NCBI RefSeq assembly: GCF_937129525.1
Contig: NZ_CAKZNK010000094.1
Coordinates: 1-64,000 of the forward strand
Reading direction: 5' to 3'
DNA: 64,000 nt
Source: an uncultured Chloroflexus sp.
GTDB taxonomy: Bacteria > Chloroflexota > Chloroflexia > Chloroflexales > Chloroflexaceae
Below the pieces are notes generated by a model. That model worked only from the letters and a program-made list of their open reading frames with translations, was not told the origin of the DNA and did not search any database. Shown here piece after piece: positions 1 through 10,470 of the stretch (position 1 is its first letter; the number at the start of each line of letters is the position of its first letter). Both the position numbers and the translations under genes were made by a program.

Positions 1-1161
1 ATCCGCATAGTTCAACTGATTCCCGGATTAATTGTCGGCGATTTAGGTGGAGGTCTTGAGCTATATAGCATCCGACTGGCCCAAACACTCGATCCGCAGC
101 TCTTCCACATCACTATTGCCAATCTCTGGCGCTTTGATCGTCCCATTGAACAGTACTGGGAAGCAGAGCTGCGCGCGAGTGGAATTGAGGTTGTGTACGG
201 TGCACCATTTGCACAACACATGGTGCATTCAGTGATAAAGGCGTGGCGTGGTCTGCACCCACAAGTGCAACACTTACACCCGCACATCATCCATGCGCAC
301 GGCGAGTATGCCGGGTTGGTCGGACTCGCGCTTGCTGCTGGGCGGACACCTTTCATTCGCACGTGTCACACAACACTTGAGTTTCCCCGTCATTTGCAGA
401 TCCGCAAGATAGCAAACCTGTTATATCCAGCGCTGGCTACTGTTCAGGTCGGAGTATCTGATGCAGTAGTCGCTCATTTGAGTCGCCACCCGCTAGCCCG
501 TATCTTGCATCGACCAATCTACCGTATTCATAACGGCATAGATCTGCGTCGCGTGCTGAATCAGCGTACCGGCAAAAACTTACGGCAAGAATTAGGCCTG
601 GCGCCAGATACAATCCTGTTTGGGCTGGTTGGACGATTGACCGAACAAAAAGGTATTCCTGATGCATTAGAAGCTTTTGCGCTAGCACGTAAGCGGATAC
701 CGAACGCGATTCTGCTCATCGTCGGAAGCGGTTACGGTAACAAGCCGAAAACATTCATTGAACGGGCAGAACAGCTTCGTATCAGTCAATACGTCTTCTG
801 GTTAGGCGCAAGGCCTGATGCAATCGATATTATTGCTAATTTGGATGTTTTAGTCTCACCATCTTTATGGGAAGGACTCCCCACTGTGATCCTTGAAGCA
901 ATGGCAGTTGGCACTCCAGTGGTAGCTACTGATATTCCAGGCACTCGTGAGTTACTGCAGCATGAACAGACCGGGTTGTTAGTTCCGCCTCGAAAACCTG
1001 AAGCACTTGCCCAGGCAATGGAAAAACTAGCCTTTGACAAAACTCTTGCCCATGGTTTAGCAACCGCAGCGCGTGAACAGGTTAAGCATTTCACTATCGA
1101 ACCGGCTGCTCGTCAGTATGAGCATCTTTATCTTCAGGTATTACGGGCTAATACCCGCTAA
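1..1161 (+). CDS. GT4 family glycosyltransferase, 5' truncated by window edge
   Basis: Frame 1 is open from the first base and ends at TAA 1159-1161, giving 386 residues without the true start. The visible N-terminus carries the GGGLE turn typical of the acceptor-binding Rossmann domain of GT-B enzymes. The C-terminal half has the donor-domain signature: FGLVGRLTEQKG near residue 205, then SLWEGLPTVILEAMAVGTPVVATD near 288-311, including the E-x7-E type motif. Family members transfer sugars from nucleotide donors to lipid or polysaccharide acceptors on the cytoplasmic face. The acceptor cannot be named. A GTG at 193 is only an internal codon, because conserved sequence lies upstream. The codons are AT-richer than in genes after 3.4 kb. 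Confidence 0.9.
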   Translation: MRIVQLIPGLIVGDLGGGLELYSIRLAQTLDPQLFHITIANLWRFDRPIEQYWEAELRASGIEVVYGAPFAQHMVHSVIKAWRGLHPQVQHLHPHIIHAHGEYAGLVGLALAAGRTPFIRTCHTTLEFPRHLQIRKIANLLYPALATVQVGVSDAVVAHLSRHPLARILHRPIYRIHNGIDLRRVLNQRTGKNLRQELGLAPDTILFGLVGRLTEQKGIPDALEAFALARKRIPNAILLIVGSGYGNKPKTFIERAEQLRISQYVFWLGARPDAIDIIANLDVLVSPSLWEGLPTVILEAMAVGTPVVATDIPGTRELLQHEQTGLLVPPRKPEALAQAMEKLAFDKTLAHGLATAAREQVKHFTIEPAARQYEHLYLQVLRANTR

Positions 1162-1171
1162 TCAAAATGTA

Positions 1172-1612
1172 TTACACCCCGATATTAACGGTGAGATCGC
1201 CTGCATCAATCTGCTTTCCTGCCTCAATACTCCAAATTCGGGGAAGACCTGTTGTTGGGTCACGCACTACATCGTTGAGACCAAAGGGATCGCCAACTAC
1301 AATAACATACTCTTTTGGTGGAAGATTGGGCACAACAAAACGACCCTCCAGGTCAGTTTCCGCAAATGGCGATAAACCAGTATCATCGACAAAGATCGCC
1401 GTCTCTTCGTTGCGCAAAACTTCCGCAAACGCCACCCGTACTCGATAGATTGGCTGGCCAGTAATACTGGACAGCACCCGCCCAAATACTACCGCTTCAC
1501 CACTGGTTGGAGTGGGTATGACAACGTTAGGAGTGGTGGAAGTCGGCACAGACTGTGTTGTTGAACAGGCAATTAAGCTAACAAGGGCAAGCAGGAAAGC
1601 AATAGAGCGCAT
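1172..1612 (-). CDS. lipoprotein with carboxypeptidase-regulatory-like beta-sandwich
   Basis: A 146-residue protein starting MRSIAFLLALVSLIACS, a classic lipoprotein signal with a lipobox around LIAC and Cys16 as the lipidation site. A Ser/Thr/Pro-rich spacer follows (residues 17-37). The rest, from about GEAVVFGRVLSSITGQPI to the end, reads like a single carboxypeptidase-regulatory or transthyretin-like domain (GRV..TGQPI..VRV, then D.EGRFVVPNLPP.EY). It is probably tethered outside the cytoplasmic membrane. It converges with the glycosyltransferase (11 bp gap) and diverges from the secreted protein at 1838. Function unknown. Confidence 0.8.
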   Translation of the reverse strand: MRSIAFLLALVSLIACSTTQSVPTSTTPNVVIPTPTSGEAVVFGRVLSSITGQPIYRVRVAFAEVLRNEETAIFVDDTGLSPFAETDLEGRFVVPNLPPKEYVIVVGDPFGLNDVVRDPTTGLPRIWSIEAGKQIDAGDLTVNIGV

Positions 1613-1837
1613 GATTTAACTCCTCAGTGATCGATGTCTTCGCCAGTTACAGTCACTCTGACGCTGACAGTATTCGGCATTATATTCTAATACTACCAAC
1701 AAGCAAATGCTACTGTTTGATCAGTACCTGAACGGATTAGCAAAAATAACCTCTTTGCGTTATGGAAAACCCTTCGCATCACCTTTATCCTTCATAACGT
1801 GGAGGTTCAGTTCTTCTACATTGTAAAGGAGAGTCAT

Positions 1838-3316
1838 ATGCGAGGTCTGCCTAAGCTAGTGGCTGCAATCGTAGCGATGTTAATTGCTTCGAGCAGTCTT
1901 CCCACTTCGGTCAGCGCCCAAAGCAGCGCGTACAACACCAATTTTATAACCTCAATCACTTATCAAAATGTTGGTACAGCAACAGCCAATATCACCTTTA
2001 CCTTTTATCCATCTTCGGGAGGAAGTGGTTCACCTATCACGTTCAGTCGCACTCTGCCTGCCAATGCTGGCGCTTCGTTAAACGTAGGTACTACCAATGA
2101 ATTAAGTGCGTTCTCTGGTCAAGGCTCGGCGGTGATTTCTTCGGATCAGCCAATTGTCGCAACGGTTGTACAGTTGCCGCAGAGTTCAACGGTGCGAAAC
2201 CGTCCATTATCAAACGGTTTTGGCAGCAATGATGGCGGTAACAACGTATTAATTGCTACCGTCTTGAAGAATACCTTTAACCAGACAACCAAGTTTTCTA
2301 TCCAGAACGCTGATACAAATTCGGTAAATGTGACGCTGCAATTCTTTCCAGTTGGATCAGCCACGCCGATCCATAGCGAAACGTTCTCCCTTCAAACTGG
2401 CACGGCTCGTTTCTTTGACGCAGGTACTATCGGTGCACTTGGTTCAAGCTTCAACGGCTCAGCAACCATTCAAGCTACCGGCAAAGTTGTTGCGACCGCT
2501 ATTGAGGCAACAACCGATAGTTCATATAAAGTTAGTGCCTTTGAAGGTGTCACTCAGGGTGCCAATACAATCTATATGCCCAGCGCGCTTTGCAACTTCG
2601 GCGCTAATCAACAACGCACGGCCTACGCTGTACAGAATACGAGCACGACTAATTCTGCCTCAGTCACGGTAACTTACAAAGATCTGAATAATAATACTGT
2701 TGCTACTCAGACCGCCACAATTCCCGCTAATAGCAAGTCCAGCTTCCAGACTTGTAGCGCCAGCGGTATTCCCAATGGATTCAACGGTTCAGCAGTGATT
2801 ACCAGCACCGGTGCCAATATAGTTGCTATTGGCAAAGTTGCCGCTGCTTCTACCGTTGCGCCTGCGTTTGGCACCGCTTTCATTGGTGCAACTTCCGGAT
2901 CTTCCAAGCTGGCTGCACCCTACGTTCGTTGGACGCAATCACGGTTCGATATCAACCCTGGTTTTCGTCAGCGAGCTAATATCGCCATTCAGAATGTCGG
3001 TTCCGGTCCTTCAGGTACAATCACGGTGAGATACTACGATCTTAACGGCGTGTTGGTCGGTACCCATACCTTGTCCTCGATCAATCCCGGACAGAAGGTA
3101 AACAGTAATGCTATCTCGGCAACCCCAGCAAGTGGAAAGACGACTGCAGACTTAGCGGAATTCGGTTATATCGGTGGTTTCGGTGGTAGCGCAACTATCG
3201 AATGTGCAAATTCGGGTTGTCAAATCGTAGCAGTCATCCGCATTTCGTCAGCAAACTCAAGTACGGTTGCAGCGAATGTCGTCGCTGAAGACTATAATGC
3301 CATCCCAATCAACTAA
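1838..3316 (+). CDS. secreted protein with four beta-rich repeats
   Basis: The start is ATG 1838 because an AGGAG-type site lies just upstream and a good signal peptide follows at once ([20 protein letters not shown]...VSAQ); a GTG at 1799 in the same frame lacks these. The 492-residue product is rich in Ser, Thr, Asn and Gly. It shows four divergent repeats of roughly 100-120 residues. Each has an (I/V)QN element followed by a tract like xVxxTxxFxPxG and closes with FxGSA(T/V)I plus a (V/I)VA strand (about residues 95-115, 205-230, 310-330, 445-470). The fold is probably Ig-like or fibronectin-like. No catalytic motif or C-terminal anchor is visible, so it may be released or form a sheath component. 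A strong terminator follows. Confidence 0.82.
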   Translation: MRGLPKLVAAIVAMLIASSSLPTSVSAQSSAYNTNFITSITYQNVGTATANITFTFYPSSGGSGSPITFSRTLPANAGASLNVGTTNELSAFSGQGSAVISSDQPIVATVVQLPQSSTVRNRPLSNGFGSNDGGNNVLIATVLKNTFNQTTKFSIQNADTNSVNVTLQFFPVGSATPIHSETFSLQTGTARFFDAGTIGALGSSFNGSATIQATGKVVATAIEATTDSSYKVSAFEGVTQGANTIYMPSALCNFGANQQRTAYAVQNTSTTNSASVTVTYKDLNNNTVATQTATIPANSKSSFQTCSASGIPNGFNGSAVITSTGANIVAIGKVAAASTVAPAFGTAFIGATSGSSKLAAPYVRWTQSRFDINPGFRQRANIAIQNVGSGPSGTITVRYYDLNGVLVGTHTLSSINPGQKVNSNAISATPASGKTTADLAEFGYIGGFGGSATIECANSGCQIVAVIRISSANSSTVAANVVAEDYNAIPIN

Positions 3317-3342
3317 TTAACGCTGTTTGTTCACATGCCCAC

Positions 3343-3369
3343 CAGCTCCTTCTCAAAGAGAAGGAGCTG
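3343..3369. terminator. intrinsic terminator, 12-bp stem
   Basis: A perfect 12-bp inverted repeat (3343-3354 with 3358-3369, loop AAA) is followed on the plus strand by a T-rich tract (ATGTTTTGTTG). It ends the secreted-protein gene and sits between convergent genes, so it may also act on the minus strand, although the T-tract is only on the plus side. Confidence 0.85.
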
Positions 3370-3388
3370 ATGTTTTGTTGCAAAATTC

Positions 3389-3793
3389 TCAGTCCTCAGC
3401 CGATCGTAATGTGACCAAATACGCCACCAGCGCTTCGATCTGCGCTGCGCGCAAATCAGTGCCATAGGTGCGCGGCATCAGACCTGCCGGATAACCGGGT
3501 GTGAGCGCGGCGTCGGGATCAACGATCTCGCGCCGCAGCCACTCAGCCGCGCTGAGACCCTCTCCATTGTTGACCGCTCGCGCGCCGATGCCGGCCAGCG
3601 GCGGGCCGAGCGCCGTCGGCCCGGCTGGATCGAGGCTGTGACAGCCCAGGCAGTAGATGCGGTAAACGCGCTCGCCTTCCGCTACCGGATCAGGTGGATC
3701 AGCACGCTGGCAAGCGCTCATGATGCTGATGAGCGCGATCAGCGCGAACCAGCTTCCAATTCGGCAATAAGTTGATCGAGTTCGGCCAGCCAT
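3389..3793 (-). CDS. membrane-anchored c-type cytochrome, single haem
   Basis: A 134-residue protein. Residues 14-28 form a hydrophobic export segment ending in MSAC, a possible lipobox, so it is probably a lipoprotein on the outer face of the membrane. The haem-binding CLGCH motif is near residue 48-52. A Met-containing stretch (AGLMPRTYG near 104-112) could supply the sixth ligand. The C-terminal helix [12 protein letters not shown] is typical of class I cytochromes c. Its start codon lies inside the 3' end of the NAD synthetase gene (55-bp overlap) and no other in-frame ATG/GTG/TTG precedes the export segment, so translational coupling is likely. The redox partner is unknown. Confidence 0.85.
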   Translation of the reverse strand: MAGRTRSTYCRIGSWFALIALISIMSACQRADPPDPVAEGERVYRIYCLGCHSLDPAGPTALGPPLAGIGARAVNNGEGLSAAEWLRREIVDPDAALTPGYPAGLMPRTYGTDLRAAQIEALVAYLVTLRSAED

Positions 3794-5817
3794 ACCGCAG
3801 CTCCCGCATCGCTCGGCGCGCGCCAGTCACCACGTGGCGAGAGTGAACCGCCTGAACCAACTTTGGGGCCGTTGGGCATCGCCGAGCGCTTAAACTGGCT
3901 GATCTGGAAGAATCGGTAGAGAAAAACCCGTAACCATCGCGCGATCGTGAGTAGATCGTAGGCTCGTCGTTCAGTCTCAGGTATCCCCTCTGGCCATTCA
4001 CCGACCGTTGCATCGCTCCAGGCGTGCATGGCCAGGAAAGCCACTTTGCCCGGTCGAAAGCCGTAACGGGTGATGTAGTAGAGATTGAAGTCTTGTAAGG
4101 CGTATGGCCCGATGATCGCTTCGGTGCGCTGAGCCGGTTTGTCATCGCCGTTGGCCGTCGCCGGAACCAGTTCGGGCGAGATTTCCGTGGCCAGAATCGC
4201 CTCCAGCACTCGATTGGCCGTTGCGCCGAGTTCGCCGGTTCGAATGACGTATCGAATCAAATGCTGGATCAGGGTCTTGGGGACGGAAGCGTTGACGTTG
4301 TAGTGCGCCATCTGGTCGCCAACGCCGTAGGTACACCAACCTAGCGCCAGTTCGCTCAGATCGCCGGTGCCAACAACGATACCGTTGTGATAGTTGGCCA
4401 GCCGGAACAGGTGCGAGGTACGTTCGCCTGCTTGCACGTTCTCGAAGGTAACATCATACACCGGCGCGCCATCACCCGCCGGGTGGCCCAGATCGCGCAG
4501 CATTTGCAGCGCCGAAGGACGAATATCGATCTCATGCGCACTGACGCCGAGCGCCGCCATGAGGGCATGGGCATTGGCGCGGGTCTGGCTGCTGGTCGCA
4601 AAACCGGGCATCGTATAGGCCAGTACGTTCTGGCGCGGCAGGCCGAGCCGATCCATCGCGCGCGCGGCAACGATCAGGGCCTGGGTACTGTCTAACCCGC
4701 CGGAAACTCCGATGATCAGCTTCTCAACCCCCGCACTGCGCATGCGCTGAATGAGACCGTGAACCTGGATATTGTACGCTTCGTAGCAACGTTCATCGCG
4801 CGTGGCCGGGTCGGCGGGAACAAAGGGAAATCGGGGTACCCGGCGGCGCAGATCTGTAATCACCGGCGGCGAAATGGTCAGCCCGATTTTGCGCATGCCT
4901 CGCAGCCGTTCGCGGTAGTCACCAACCGTATCGCTGAAGCTGGTCTGCCGCATGCGATCTTGCAACAGCCGTTCGAGATCGACATCGGCGAAGATGATCT
5001 GTTCATCGTCGCAGAATCGTTGAGACTCGGCCAGCAACTCCCCATTCTCACAAATCAGGGCGTGGCCATCCCAGGCCAGATCGGTGGTGCTTTCACCCAG
5101 TCCAGCCGCCGAGTAGAGATAGGCAGCGAGCGCGCGGGCCGATTGGTTCATGCACAGCGAGCGCCGATAGTCGGCTTTGCCGATGGTGATGTTTGAGGCC
5201 GACAAATTGCAGAGGATGGTCGCTCCAGCTAGCGCCGCAAAGGTGCTGGGTGGCAGCGGCGTCCATAAATCTTCGCAGATCTCTACATGCACGGCAAAAC
5301 CGGGAATGGATGCTGTCGTGTAGATAAGGTCTGTTCCGAATGGCGCCGTCTGGCCGGCCACCTGAATCGTATCGCCGATTGCGTCACGGGCAGCGGCAAA
5401 GTGGCGTTTTTCGTAAAATTCGCGATAATTAGGCAAATAACTCTTTGGTGTTACTCCTGCGATCTGACCGTTGCAGATGGCGATTGCGCAATTAAAGAGC
5501 CGACCTTCGTGGCGTAACGGCGCTCCGACCAGGAGCAGGGCATTGATGGCGGTAGAAGCGGCGGCGATCGCAGCTACCGATCGCTCGACTGCGTCGAGCA
5601 GGGTGGTTTGCTGAAAGAGATCATCATTGCTGTAAGCTGAAATGCCGAGTTCGGGAAACAGCGCCAACACTGCACCCTCAGCAGCGGCGCGCCGGGCCAG
5701 CGCAATCGTTCGTTCGGCATTGAAGGCCGGCTCGGCAATGCGTACCGCCGGAATGGCAACGGCAAGCCGGGCGAACCCATGACGATAGATAGACGAGAAA
5801 GGATGGATCTGGTTCAT
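3739..5817 (-). CDS. nadE: glutamine-dependent NAD+ synthetase
   Basis: About 692 residues, the usual size of the two-domain bacterial enzyme. The N-terminal nitrilase-type glutaminase domain (about 15-290) shows the catalytic triad context: Glu in [10 protein letters not shown], Lys in [18 protein letters not shown], and Cys in HVEICEDLW. The C-terminal ATP-pyrophosphatase domain has the P-loop [13 protein letters not shown] near 370-382 and [16 protein letters not shown]. It converts nicotinate adenine dinucleotide to NAD+ using glutamine and ATP in the cytoplasm. ATG 5817 is chosen because family similarity begins just after it; longer upstream extensions look non-coding. The cytochrome gene overlaps its 3' end. 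Confidence 0.95.
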   Translation of the reverse strand: MNQIHPFSSIYRHGFARLAVAIPAVRIAEPAFNAERTIALARRAAAEGAVLALFPELGISAYSNDDLFQQTTLLDAVERSVAAIAAASTAINALLLVGAPLRHEGRLFNCAIAICNGQIAGVTPKSYLPNYREFYEKRHFAAARDAIGDTIQVAGQTAPFGTDLIYTTASIPGFAVHVEICEDLWTPLPPSTFAALAGATILCNLSASNITIGKADYRRSLCMNQSARALAAYLYSAAGLGESTTDLAWDGHALICENGELLAESQRFCDDEQIIFADVDLERLLQDRMRQTSFSDTVGDYRERLRGMRKIGLTISPPVITDLRRRVPRFPFVPADPATRDERCYEAYNIQVHGLIQRMRSAGVEKLIIGVSGGLDSTQALIVAARAMDRLGLPRQNVLAYTMPGFATSSQTRANAHALMAALGVSAHEIDIRPSALQMLRDLGHPAGDGAPVYDVTFENVQAGERTSHLFRLANYHNGIVVGTGDLSELALGWCTYGVGDQMAHYNVNASVPKTLIQHLIRYVIRTGELGATANRVLEAILATEISPELVPATANGDDKPAQRTEAIIGPYALQDFNLYYITRYGFRPGKVAFLAMHAWSDATVGEWPEGIPETERRAYDLLTIARWLRVFLYRFFQISQFKRSAMPNGPKVGSGGSLSPRGDWRAPSDAGAAVWLAELDQLIAELEAGSR

Positions 5818-5886
5818 AGTGGAAAGGGCGATGTCACCATCGTCCGTAGTGCTGGTAGAAAAGCAGTTACTCGATAACCCCTTCAC

Positions 5887-5916
5887 AGTATACCGCGCCG
5901 GGCAGACGCTGTACAA
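5887..5916 (-). promoter_or_regulatory. putative sigma-70-type promoter for nadE
   Basis: On the minus strand, TTGTAC (5916-5911) is separated by 18 bp from TATACT (5892-5887). This predicts transcription starting near 5880 and a leader of roughly 60 nt before ATG 5817. The site lies in the 236-bp divergent gap between nadE and the dehydrogenase gene. No equally good plus-strand promoter was found there. Confidence 0.5.
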
Positions 5917-6053
5917 TAGAGGTATGGTGAAGTTGACGCTACGCTGCAATGACGCAACATTTTCGTTTGAGGAGCGATCAATTTGATCGTTCTGGATGAA
6001 ACGATCTTTTTTACGTTGTTGCGCAGCAGCGGTTTGAATGAAAGGAGCGCGCG

Positions 6054-7514
6054 ATGACGGTAGTGGCTGAAGAGCCGCTGGCAACGCTGCCTTTACGCCT
6101 GCTGATCAACGGCGAGTGGCGTGAGGCGGTGAGTGGGGCAACGTTTGCCGTCATTAATCCGGCGAATGGCACTGTACTGGGCTACGTGCCCGATGCCGGA
6201 GTCGCAGAGACACGCGCCGCGATTGCGGCAGCGGTAGCGGCGCAACCGGGATGGGCAACGACTCCTGCCGGTGAGCGAGCAGCGTTGCTGCGGCGCGTAG
6301 CGACGATGATGCTCGAACGACAGCAAGAGCTGGCTACCATTATGACGCTTGAACAGGGCAAGCCACTGGCTGAAGCGCGTGGTGAAATTGCTTATGCGGC
6401 CAGCTTTCTCAGTTGGTTTGCCGGCGAAGCCGAACGGATCTACGGGATGACGATTCCGGCTTCAACCAGTGCCAAGCGCATTCTGGTACTGCGCCAGCCG
6501 GTCGGTGTTGTCGCAATGATTACGCCATGGAACTTTCCTAGCGCGATGATTACCCGCAAGATTGGGCCGGCCCTCGCTGCCGGTTGCGCGGTGATCTGTA
6601 AACCAGCCGAGCAGACACCGCTCTCGGCGCTGGCGTTGGGCCAGCTCTTTACCGAAGCCGGAGCGCCACCCGGTGTGGTTAATATTATTACCTGCCAGGA
6701 TCCACGACCCTTTGCCGATACCATCTTTTCCGATACCCGCGTGCGTAAGATTAGCTTTACCGGTAGCACCGAAGTCGGCAAAGAACTGATGCGCCGCTCA
6801 GCCGATACGCTCAAACGAGTTTCGCTAGAATTGGGCGGGAACGCGCCGTTTATCGTCTTTGCCGACGCCGATCTGGAAGCAGCGGTGCGCGGCGCTATTG
6901 CCTCCAAGTTCCGCAACGCCGGCCAGACATGCGTCTGCGCGAACCGCATTTTTGTTCAGCGACCGATCTATGCTGACTTTGCCGAACGTTTCGCTGCTGA
7001 GGTTGCTCGCCTGACCGTCGGCGATGGCTTGCAGCCCGGAGTGAATATCGGCCCGTTGATTGATGAACAGGCGCGGCGCAAGGTCGAGCGCCACGTGCAA
7101 GATGCCCTTACCGCTGGCGCCAAAGTGCTGGTCGGCGGCGGGCCGTCGCCACTTGGCGGCAACTTCTGGCTACCGACCGTTTTGTTCGATGCGCGCAGCG
7201 ATATGCTGGTGGCCCGTGAAGAGACGTTTGGGCCGGTTGCGCCGCTCATTCCCTTCGACGATGAGGCCGAGGTGATCCGGATGGCCAATGACACGCCTTA
7301 CGGTCTGGCTGCCTATGCCTTTACCCGCGATGTGGGGCGGGTCTGGCGCCTGGCCGAGGGACTGGAATACGGCATTATCGGGATCAACGATCCCATTCCT
7401 TCCACGGCCCAGGCTCCGTTTGGTGGGGTCAAACAGAGTGGGATTGGACGCGAAGGCGGCCCAACCGGGATTGATGAGTATCTGGATATCAAGTATGTCT
7501 CAATCGGGATCTGA
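6054..7514 (+). CDS. gabD: NAD(P)-dependent aldehyde dehydrogenase, succinate-semialdehyde type
   Basis: 486 residues with the full ALDH superfamily layout. [13 protein letters not shown] (near 157-169) is the coenzyme-binding stretch. [12 protein letters not shown] (near 232-243) and [12 protein letters not shown] contain the catalytic Glu. [13 protein letters not shown] (near 285-297) has the nucleophilic Cys followed by a second Cys two residues on, as in GabD proteins. The sequence most resembles succinate-semialdehyde dehydrogenases, which oxidise succinate semialdehyde to succinate. A strong AAAGGAG site precedes ATG 6054. Its stop overlaps the amine oxidase start by 20 bp, so the two are co-translated. 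The specificity assignment is inference. Confidence 0.88.
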   Translation: MTVVAEEPLATLPLRLLINGEWREAVSGATFAVINPANGTVLGYVPDAGVAETRAAIAAAVAAQPGWATTPAGERAALLRRVATMMLERQQELATIMTLEQGKPLAEARGEIAYAASFLSWFAGEAERIYGMTIPASTSAKRILVLRQPVGVVAMITPWNFPSAMITRKIGPALAAGCAVICKPAEQTPLSALALGQLFTEAGAPPGVVNIITCQDPRPFADTIFSDTRVRKISFTGSTEVGKELMRRSADTLKRVSLELGGNAPFIVFADADLEAAVRGAIASKFRNAGQTCVCANRIFVQRPIYADFAERFAAEVARLTVGDGLQPGVNIGPLIDEQARRKVERHVQDALTAGAKVLVGGGPSPLGGNFWLPTVLFDARSDMLVAREETFGPVAPLIPFDDEAEVIRMANDTPYGLAAYAFTRDVGRVWRLAEGLEYGIIGINDPIPSTAQAPFGGVKQSGIGREGGPTGIDEYLDIKYVSIGI

Positions 7515-8778
7515 CCGGCTTGACGTAGTGGTGATCGGCGCAGGGGCGGCAGGGCTGGCAGCGGCGCGCGCTCTGCGCGATGCCGGCGCGCGGGTAGCAG
7601 TCATCGAGGCGCGACCACGCATCGGTGGCCGGATCTGGACTGAGCGCAGTTGCGGGTTCTACCCGATTGAACTTGGCGCTGAGTTGATTCACGGCGCACA
7701 TACGAGTACCGTGGAGCTGGCCCAGCAGGCTGGATTGACGCTCGACGAAGTGGATCGATACAACGGCTTGCGCTGGGGCACGCCAGCTCGACCAATTCAC
7801 GAGCTGCCGCCAGACGATCCTGCCCGGCAAGCGATTGCGCGCGCGCGCGCGATATGGAATAGTCTGGCAGAGCGCTACACCGACGAGAGCGTCGATTGTT
7901 CGCTGGCCACGGAACTATGCCGTCATGGGTTCGATCCAGCGGCTCTGGCGGTGGCCGATGTGGCGCTGGCGCAAACCTGTTGCGCAGAGCTGGAAACGCT
8001 CAGTTGTGTCGATCTGGCTCGCGAGCAACGGGTCGATCAGGCCGGGCCGCGCGAGTTTCGCCTGCGCGAACGCTATGATACCTTGTTAAACTGGCTGGCC
8101 CGCAATCTCGACATCCGTCCTGGCATGCCGGTGCGGGCAATCACCGATCATGGGGATGCGGTGACCATAGAGGCGGGCGCTACCACCTTACGCGCGCGTC
8201 GCTGTGTCGTCACTGTGCCGGTCGCAGTCCTGGCTGCCGGCGCGATCCGCTTCAATCCACCTCTCTCAGCCACCAAACGCGCTGCCATTGCCGCCTTCAA
8301 TACACGACCGGCGACCAAACACTTTTTCTGGTTTGACACACCGCTATGGGATGAAGACTTTGCTTATGCCGCGCACAATGGTCTCTTTGCGCGCTGGTGG
8401 ACGCCAGCTCACCCCGATCCGGCTGCGCCGTTGCTGTGCAGTTATGTAACGGCTGAACGAGCCGCTGCGCTCGATCGTTTGCCTGACGCGACGGTACGCG
8501 AATTGGGTCTGGCCGAACTGAGTTGGCTTTTAGGCCGCAGTGATGTGGCCGAACGATGCGTTGGCTTCCGCCGCTACCGCTGGGCTGCCGATCAGTACGC
8601 GCGCGGCGGCTATGCCCATCTGCCGCCAGGAATGGCCTGGGCGCGACCGGCACTGGCGACGGTGGAAGGGAATATCCACTTCGCTGGTGAAGCAACGGCC
8701 TTCACCAGCAATCCACAAACAGTGCATGGCGCCATTGATAGCGGCTGGCGAGCGGCCCGTGAATGTCTGGAAGCGTAA
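7495..8778 (+). CDS. flavin-containing amine oxidase
   Basis: 427 residues from ATG 7495, which overlaps the end of the dehydrogenase gene by 20 bp. The N-terminal FAD-binding motif is DVVVIGAGAAGLAAARAL, followed by EARPRIGGRIWTE, the second GG motif of monoamine/polyamine oxidases. The C-terminus has HFAGEATAFTSNPQTVHGAIDSGWRAA, where the flavin is closed in, a pattern strongly diagnostic of this family. It oxidises a primary or secondary amine to an aldehyde or imine with release of hydrogen peroxide; the substrate is not known. Placed directly after a semialdehyde dehydrogenase and before an amidase, it may feed polyamine- or GABA-type aldehydes into central metabolism. No signal peptide, so cytoplasmic. 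Confidence 0.88.
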   Translation: MSQSGSDRLDVVVIGAGAAGLAAARALRDAGARVAVIEARPRIGGRIWTERSCGFYPIELGAELIHGAHTSTVELAQQAGLTLDEVDRYNGLRWGTPARPIHELPPDDPARQAIARARAIWNSLAERYTDESVDCSLATELCRHGFDPAALAVADVALAQTCCAELETLSCVDLAREQRVDQAGPREFRLRERYDTLLNWLARNLDIRPGMPVRAITDHGDAVTIEAGATTLRARRCVVTVPVAVLAAGAIRFNPPLSATKRAAIAAFNTRPATKHFFWFDTPLWDEDFAYAAHNGLFARWWTPAHPDPAAPLLCSYVTAERAAALDRLPDATVRELGLAELSWLLGRSDVAERCVGFRRYRWAADQYARGGYAHLPPGMAWARPALATVEGNIHFAGEATAFTSNPQTVHGAIDSGWRAARECLEA

Positions 8779-8810
8779 CCATCGACTTGCAACAACGACA
8801 AGGAGCATCC

Positions 8811-10391
8811 ATGGATCATCTGATTGACCGGCTACGCGCTGCGCTACGCGCTGCCGGCATTCCGGCAACCGAAGCCGACTTTGCCGGCATCATCGAGAAG
8901 GGCTTTCTGAGTCGTTTTCCTGATATTGAGCGGCTGCTCGATGCTGTCGATCACGAGCAGTTACCCGACATGCTCGATGCAGTCAATCTGCCGCCGGCAG
9001 CCAGTCCGCCTAACGGTGACCTGCCGACAAGCGATGATCCAACCAGCATTTTCGGTATTGCCACCCAGTTGCAACGGAAAACGATCTCGCCGGTAGAACT
9101 GGTCGAGCAGGCGCTGGAGCGCATTGCCGACTATGACGCCGAACTCAATGTCTTTCAGATAGTGATGGCCGAGAGTGCTCTGGCCGATGCCCGCACTGCT
9201 GCCGCTGAACTGGCAGCGGGCAAGATACGTAGTCCGTTGCACGGTGTTCCTGTTGCGGTCAAGGATCTGTTCGACGTAGCTGGCTATCCGACCGCAGCAG
9301 GATCGCGCATCCGCGCCGGAGTGATGGCGGCAACTGATGCAACGGTCGTCGAGCGCCTGCGCGCCGCCGGCGCAATCGTGATCGGCAAGACCCGCATGTC
9401 GGAATTCGCTTACTCACCCGGCTCAAACAACGCCCACTACGGCCCAACAGCCAATCCTTACGACCGGTCACGCGACAGCGGCGGTAGCAGCAGTGGCAGT
9501 GGCGTTGCGGTTGCTACCGGTATGGCCTTTGCCGCCATCGGCACTGACACCGGTGGATCGATCCGCATTCCTGCTGCCCATTGCGGAATTGTTGGTCTCA
9601 AGCCGACTCATGGCCGGGTAAGCCTGGCAGGTGGGTTCCCGCTTTCGTGGTCGCTCGATCATGCCGGGCCGATGACCCGCGCGGTGGCAGATACGGCATT
9701 GCTACTCAGCGTGATCGGCGGGCCAGACCCGCGCGATCCACGCACCCTGCGCCTGGCTCCAGACGTTACCATCGGTGGTATAACTGCCGGCGCGCGTAAT
9801 CTGCGGGTGGGATTGCTGACCGCCGACGGTAGCGGGCAACCCCTGGCGGGTGTCGATGAGCTGACGGCAATGCGACGCGCCGCCGATGCGCTGGACGGAC
9901 AAGGGGCCATCATCATCCCTATCGATGTGCCTGAACTGGAAGAGTTGCGCTTGCTCAATCCGGCTTTGCTGGCGATAGAGGCGGCAGCTTTGCATTTACC
10001 GTGGTTACGAACACGGCTCGACGATTATGGCGAATTTATGCGCCACCGCATACTGGCCGCCTTCATCTATTCGCCGGTCGATGCTGCGCGCATCCAACAG
10101 GCGCGAGCGATGTTAAGGCGACGGGTAGCAGAACGGCTGGCCGAGATTGATCTGCTGATTACGCCGGTCGTTCCTGCATCGGCGCCGGCGCTCGGCATAC
10201 CAACACCAACCTCATTCACCGGGCCATGGAACTTCCTCGGCTGGCCAGCGCTCAGCCTGCCAACCGGTTATGGTAGCGATGGAGTGCCACGCGCCGCACA
10301 ACTCATCGCCCGTCCGTGGAACGAACCGCTGCTGTTGCGTGCTGCTTACGCCGCCGAGCAAGTGCTGGGACGCCTCGCGCCATCTCTGTAA
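8811..10391 (+). CDS. amidase signature family hydrolase with N-terminal helical extension
   Basis: 526 residues from ATG 8811, with AAGGAG 7 bp upstream. The amidase signature catalytic triad is visible: Lys in [14 protein letters not shown] (near 149), cis-Ser in [14 protein letters not shown] (near 225), nucleophile Ser in [13 protein letters not shown] (near 250). An N-terminal region of about 75 residues precedes the catalytic fold and carries short helices ([26 protein letters not shown]). This resembles the extension on some amidases and could be a substrate or oligomerisation domain. Annotation as a glutamyl-tRNA amidotransferase A subunit is less likely because no gatB or gatC lies nearby. 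It follows the amine oxidase by 32 bp, probably in one transcript. Confidence 0.88.
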   Translation: MDHLIDRLRAALRAAGIPATEADFAGIIEKGFLSRFPDIERLLDAVDHEQLPDMLDAVNLPPAASPPNGDLPTSDDPTSIFGIATQLQRKTISPVELVEQALERIADYDAELNVFQIVMAESALADARTAAAELAAGKIRSPLHGVPVAVKDLFDVAGYPTAAGSRIRAGVMAATDATVVERLRAAGAIVIGKTRMSEFAYSPGSNNAHYGPTANPYDRSRDSGGSSSGSGVAVATGMAFAAIGTDTGGSIRIPAAHCGIVGLKPTHGRVSLAGGFPLSWSLDHAGPMTRAVADTALLLSVIGGPDPRDPRTLRLAPDVTIGGITAGARNLRVGLLTADGSGQPLAGVDELTAMRRAADALDGQGAIIIPIDVPELEELRLLNPALLAIEAAALHLPWLRTRLDDYGEFMRHRILAAFIYSPVDAARIQQARAMLRRRVAERLAEIDLLITPVVPASAPALGIPTPTSFTGPWNFLGWPALSLPTGYGSDGVPRAAQLIARPWNEPLLLRAAYAAEQVLGRLAPSL

Positions 10392-10470
10392 CACGGCGCG
10401 CTATGCTACAATTGGCGCTTAGGCCGCACAAAGTTGAAGCGGCGCAGAGCAGCATTGAGGAGCGGCTGCA

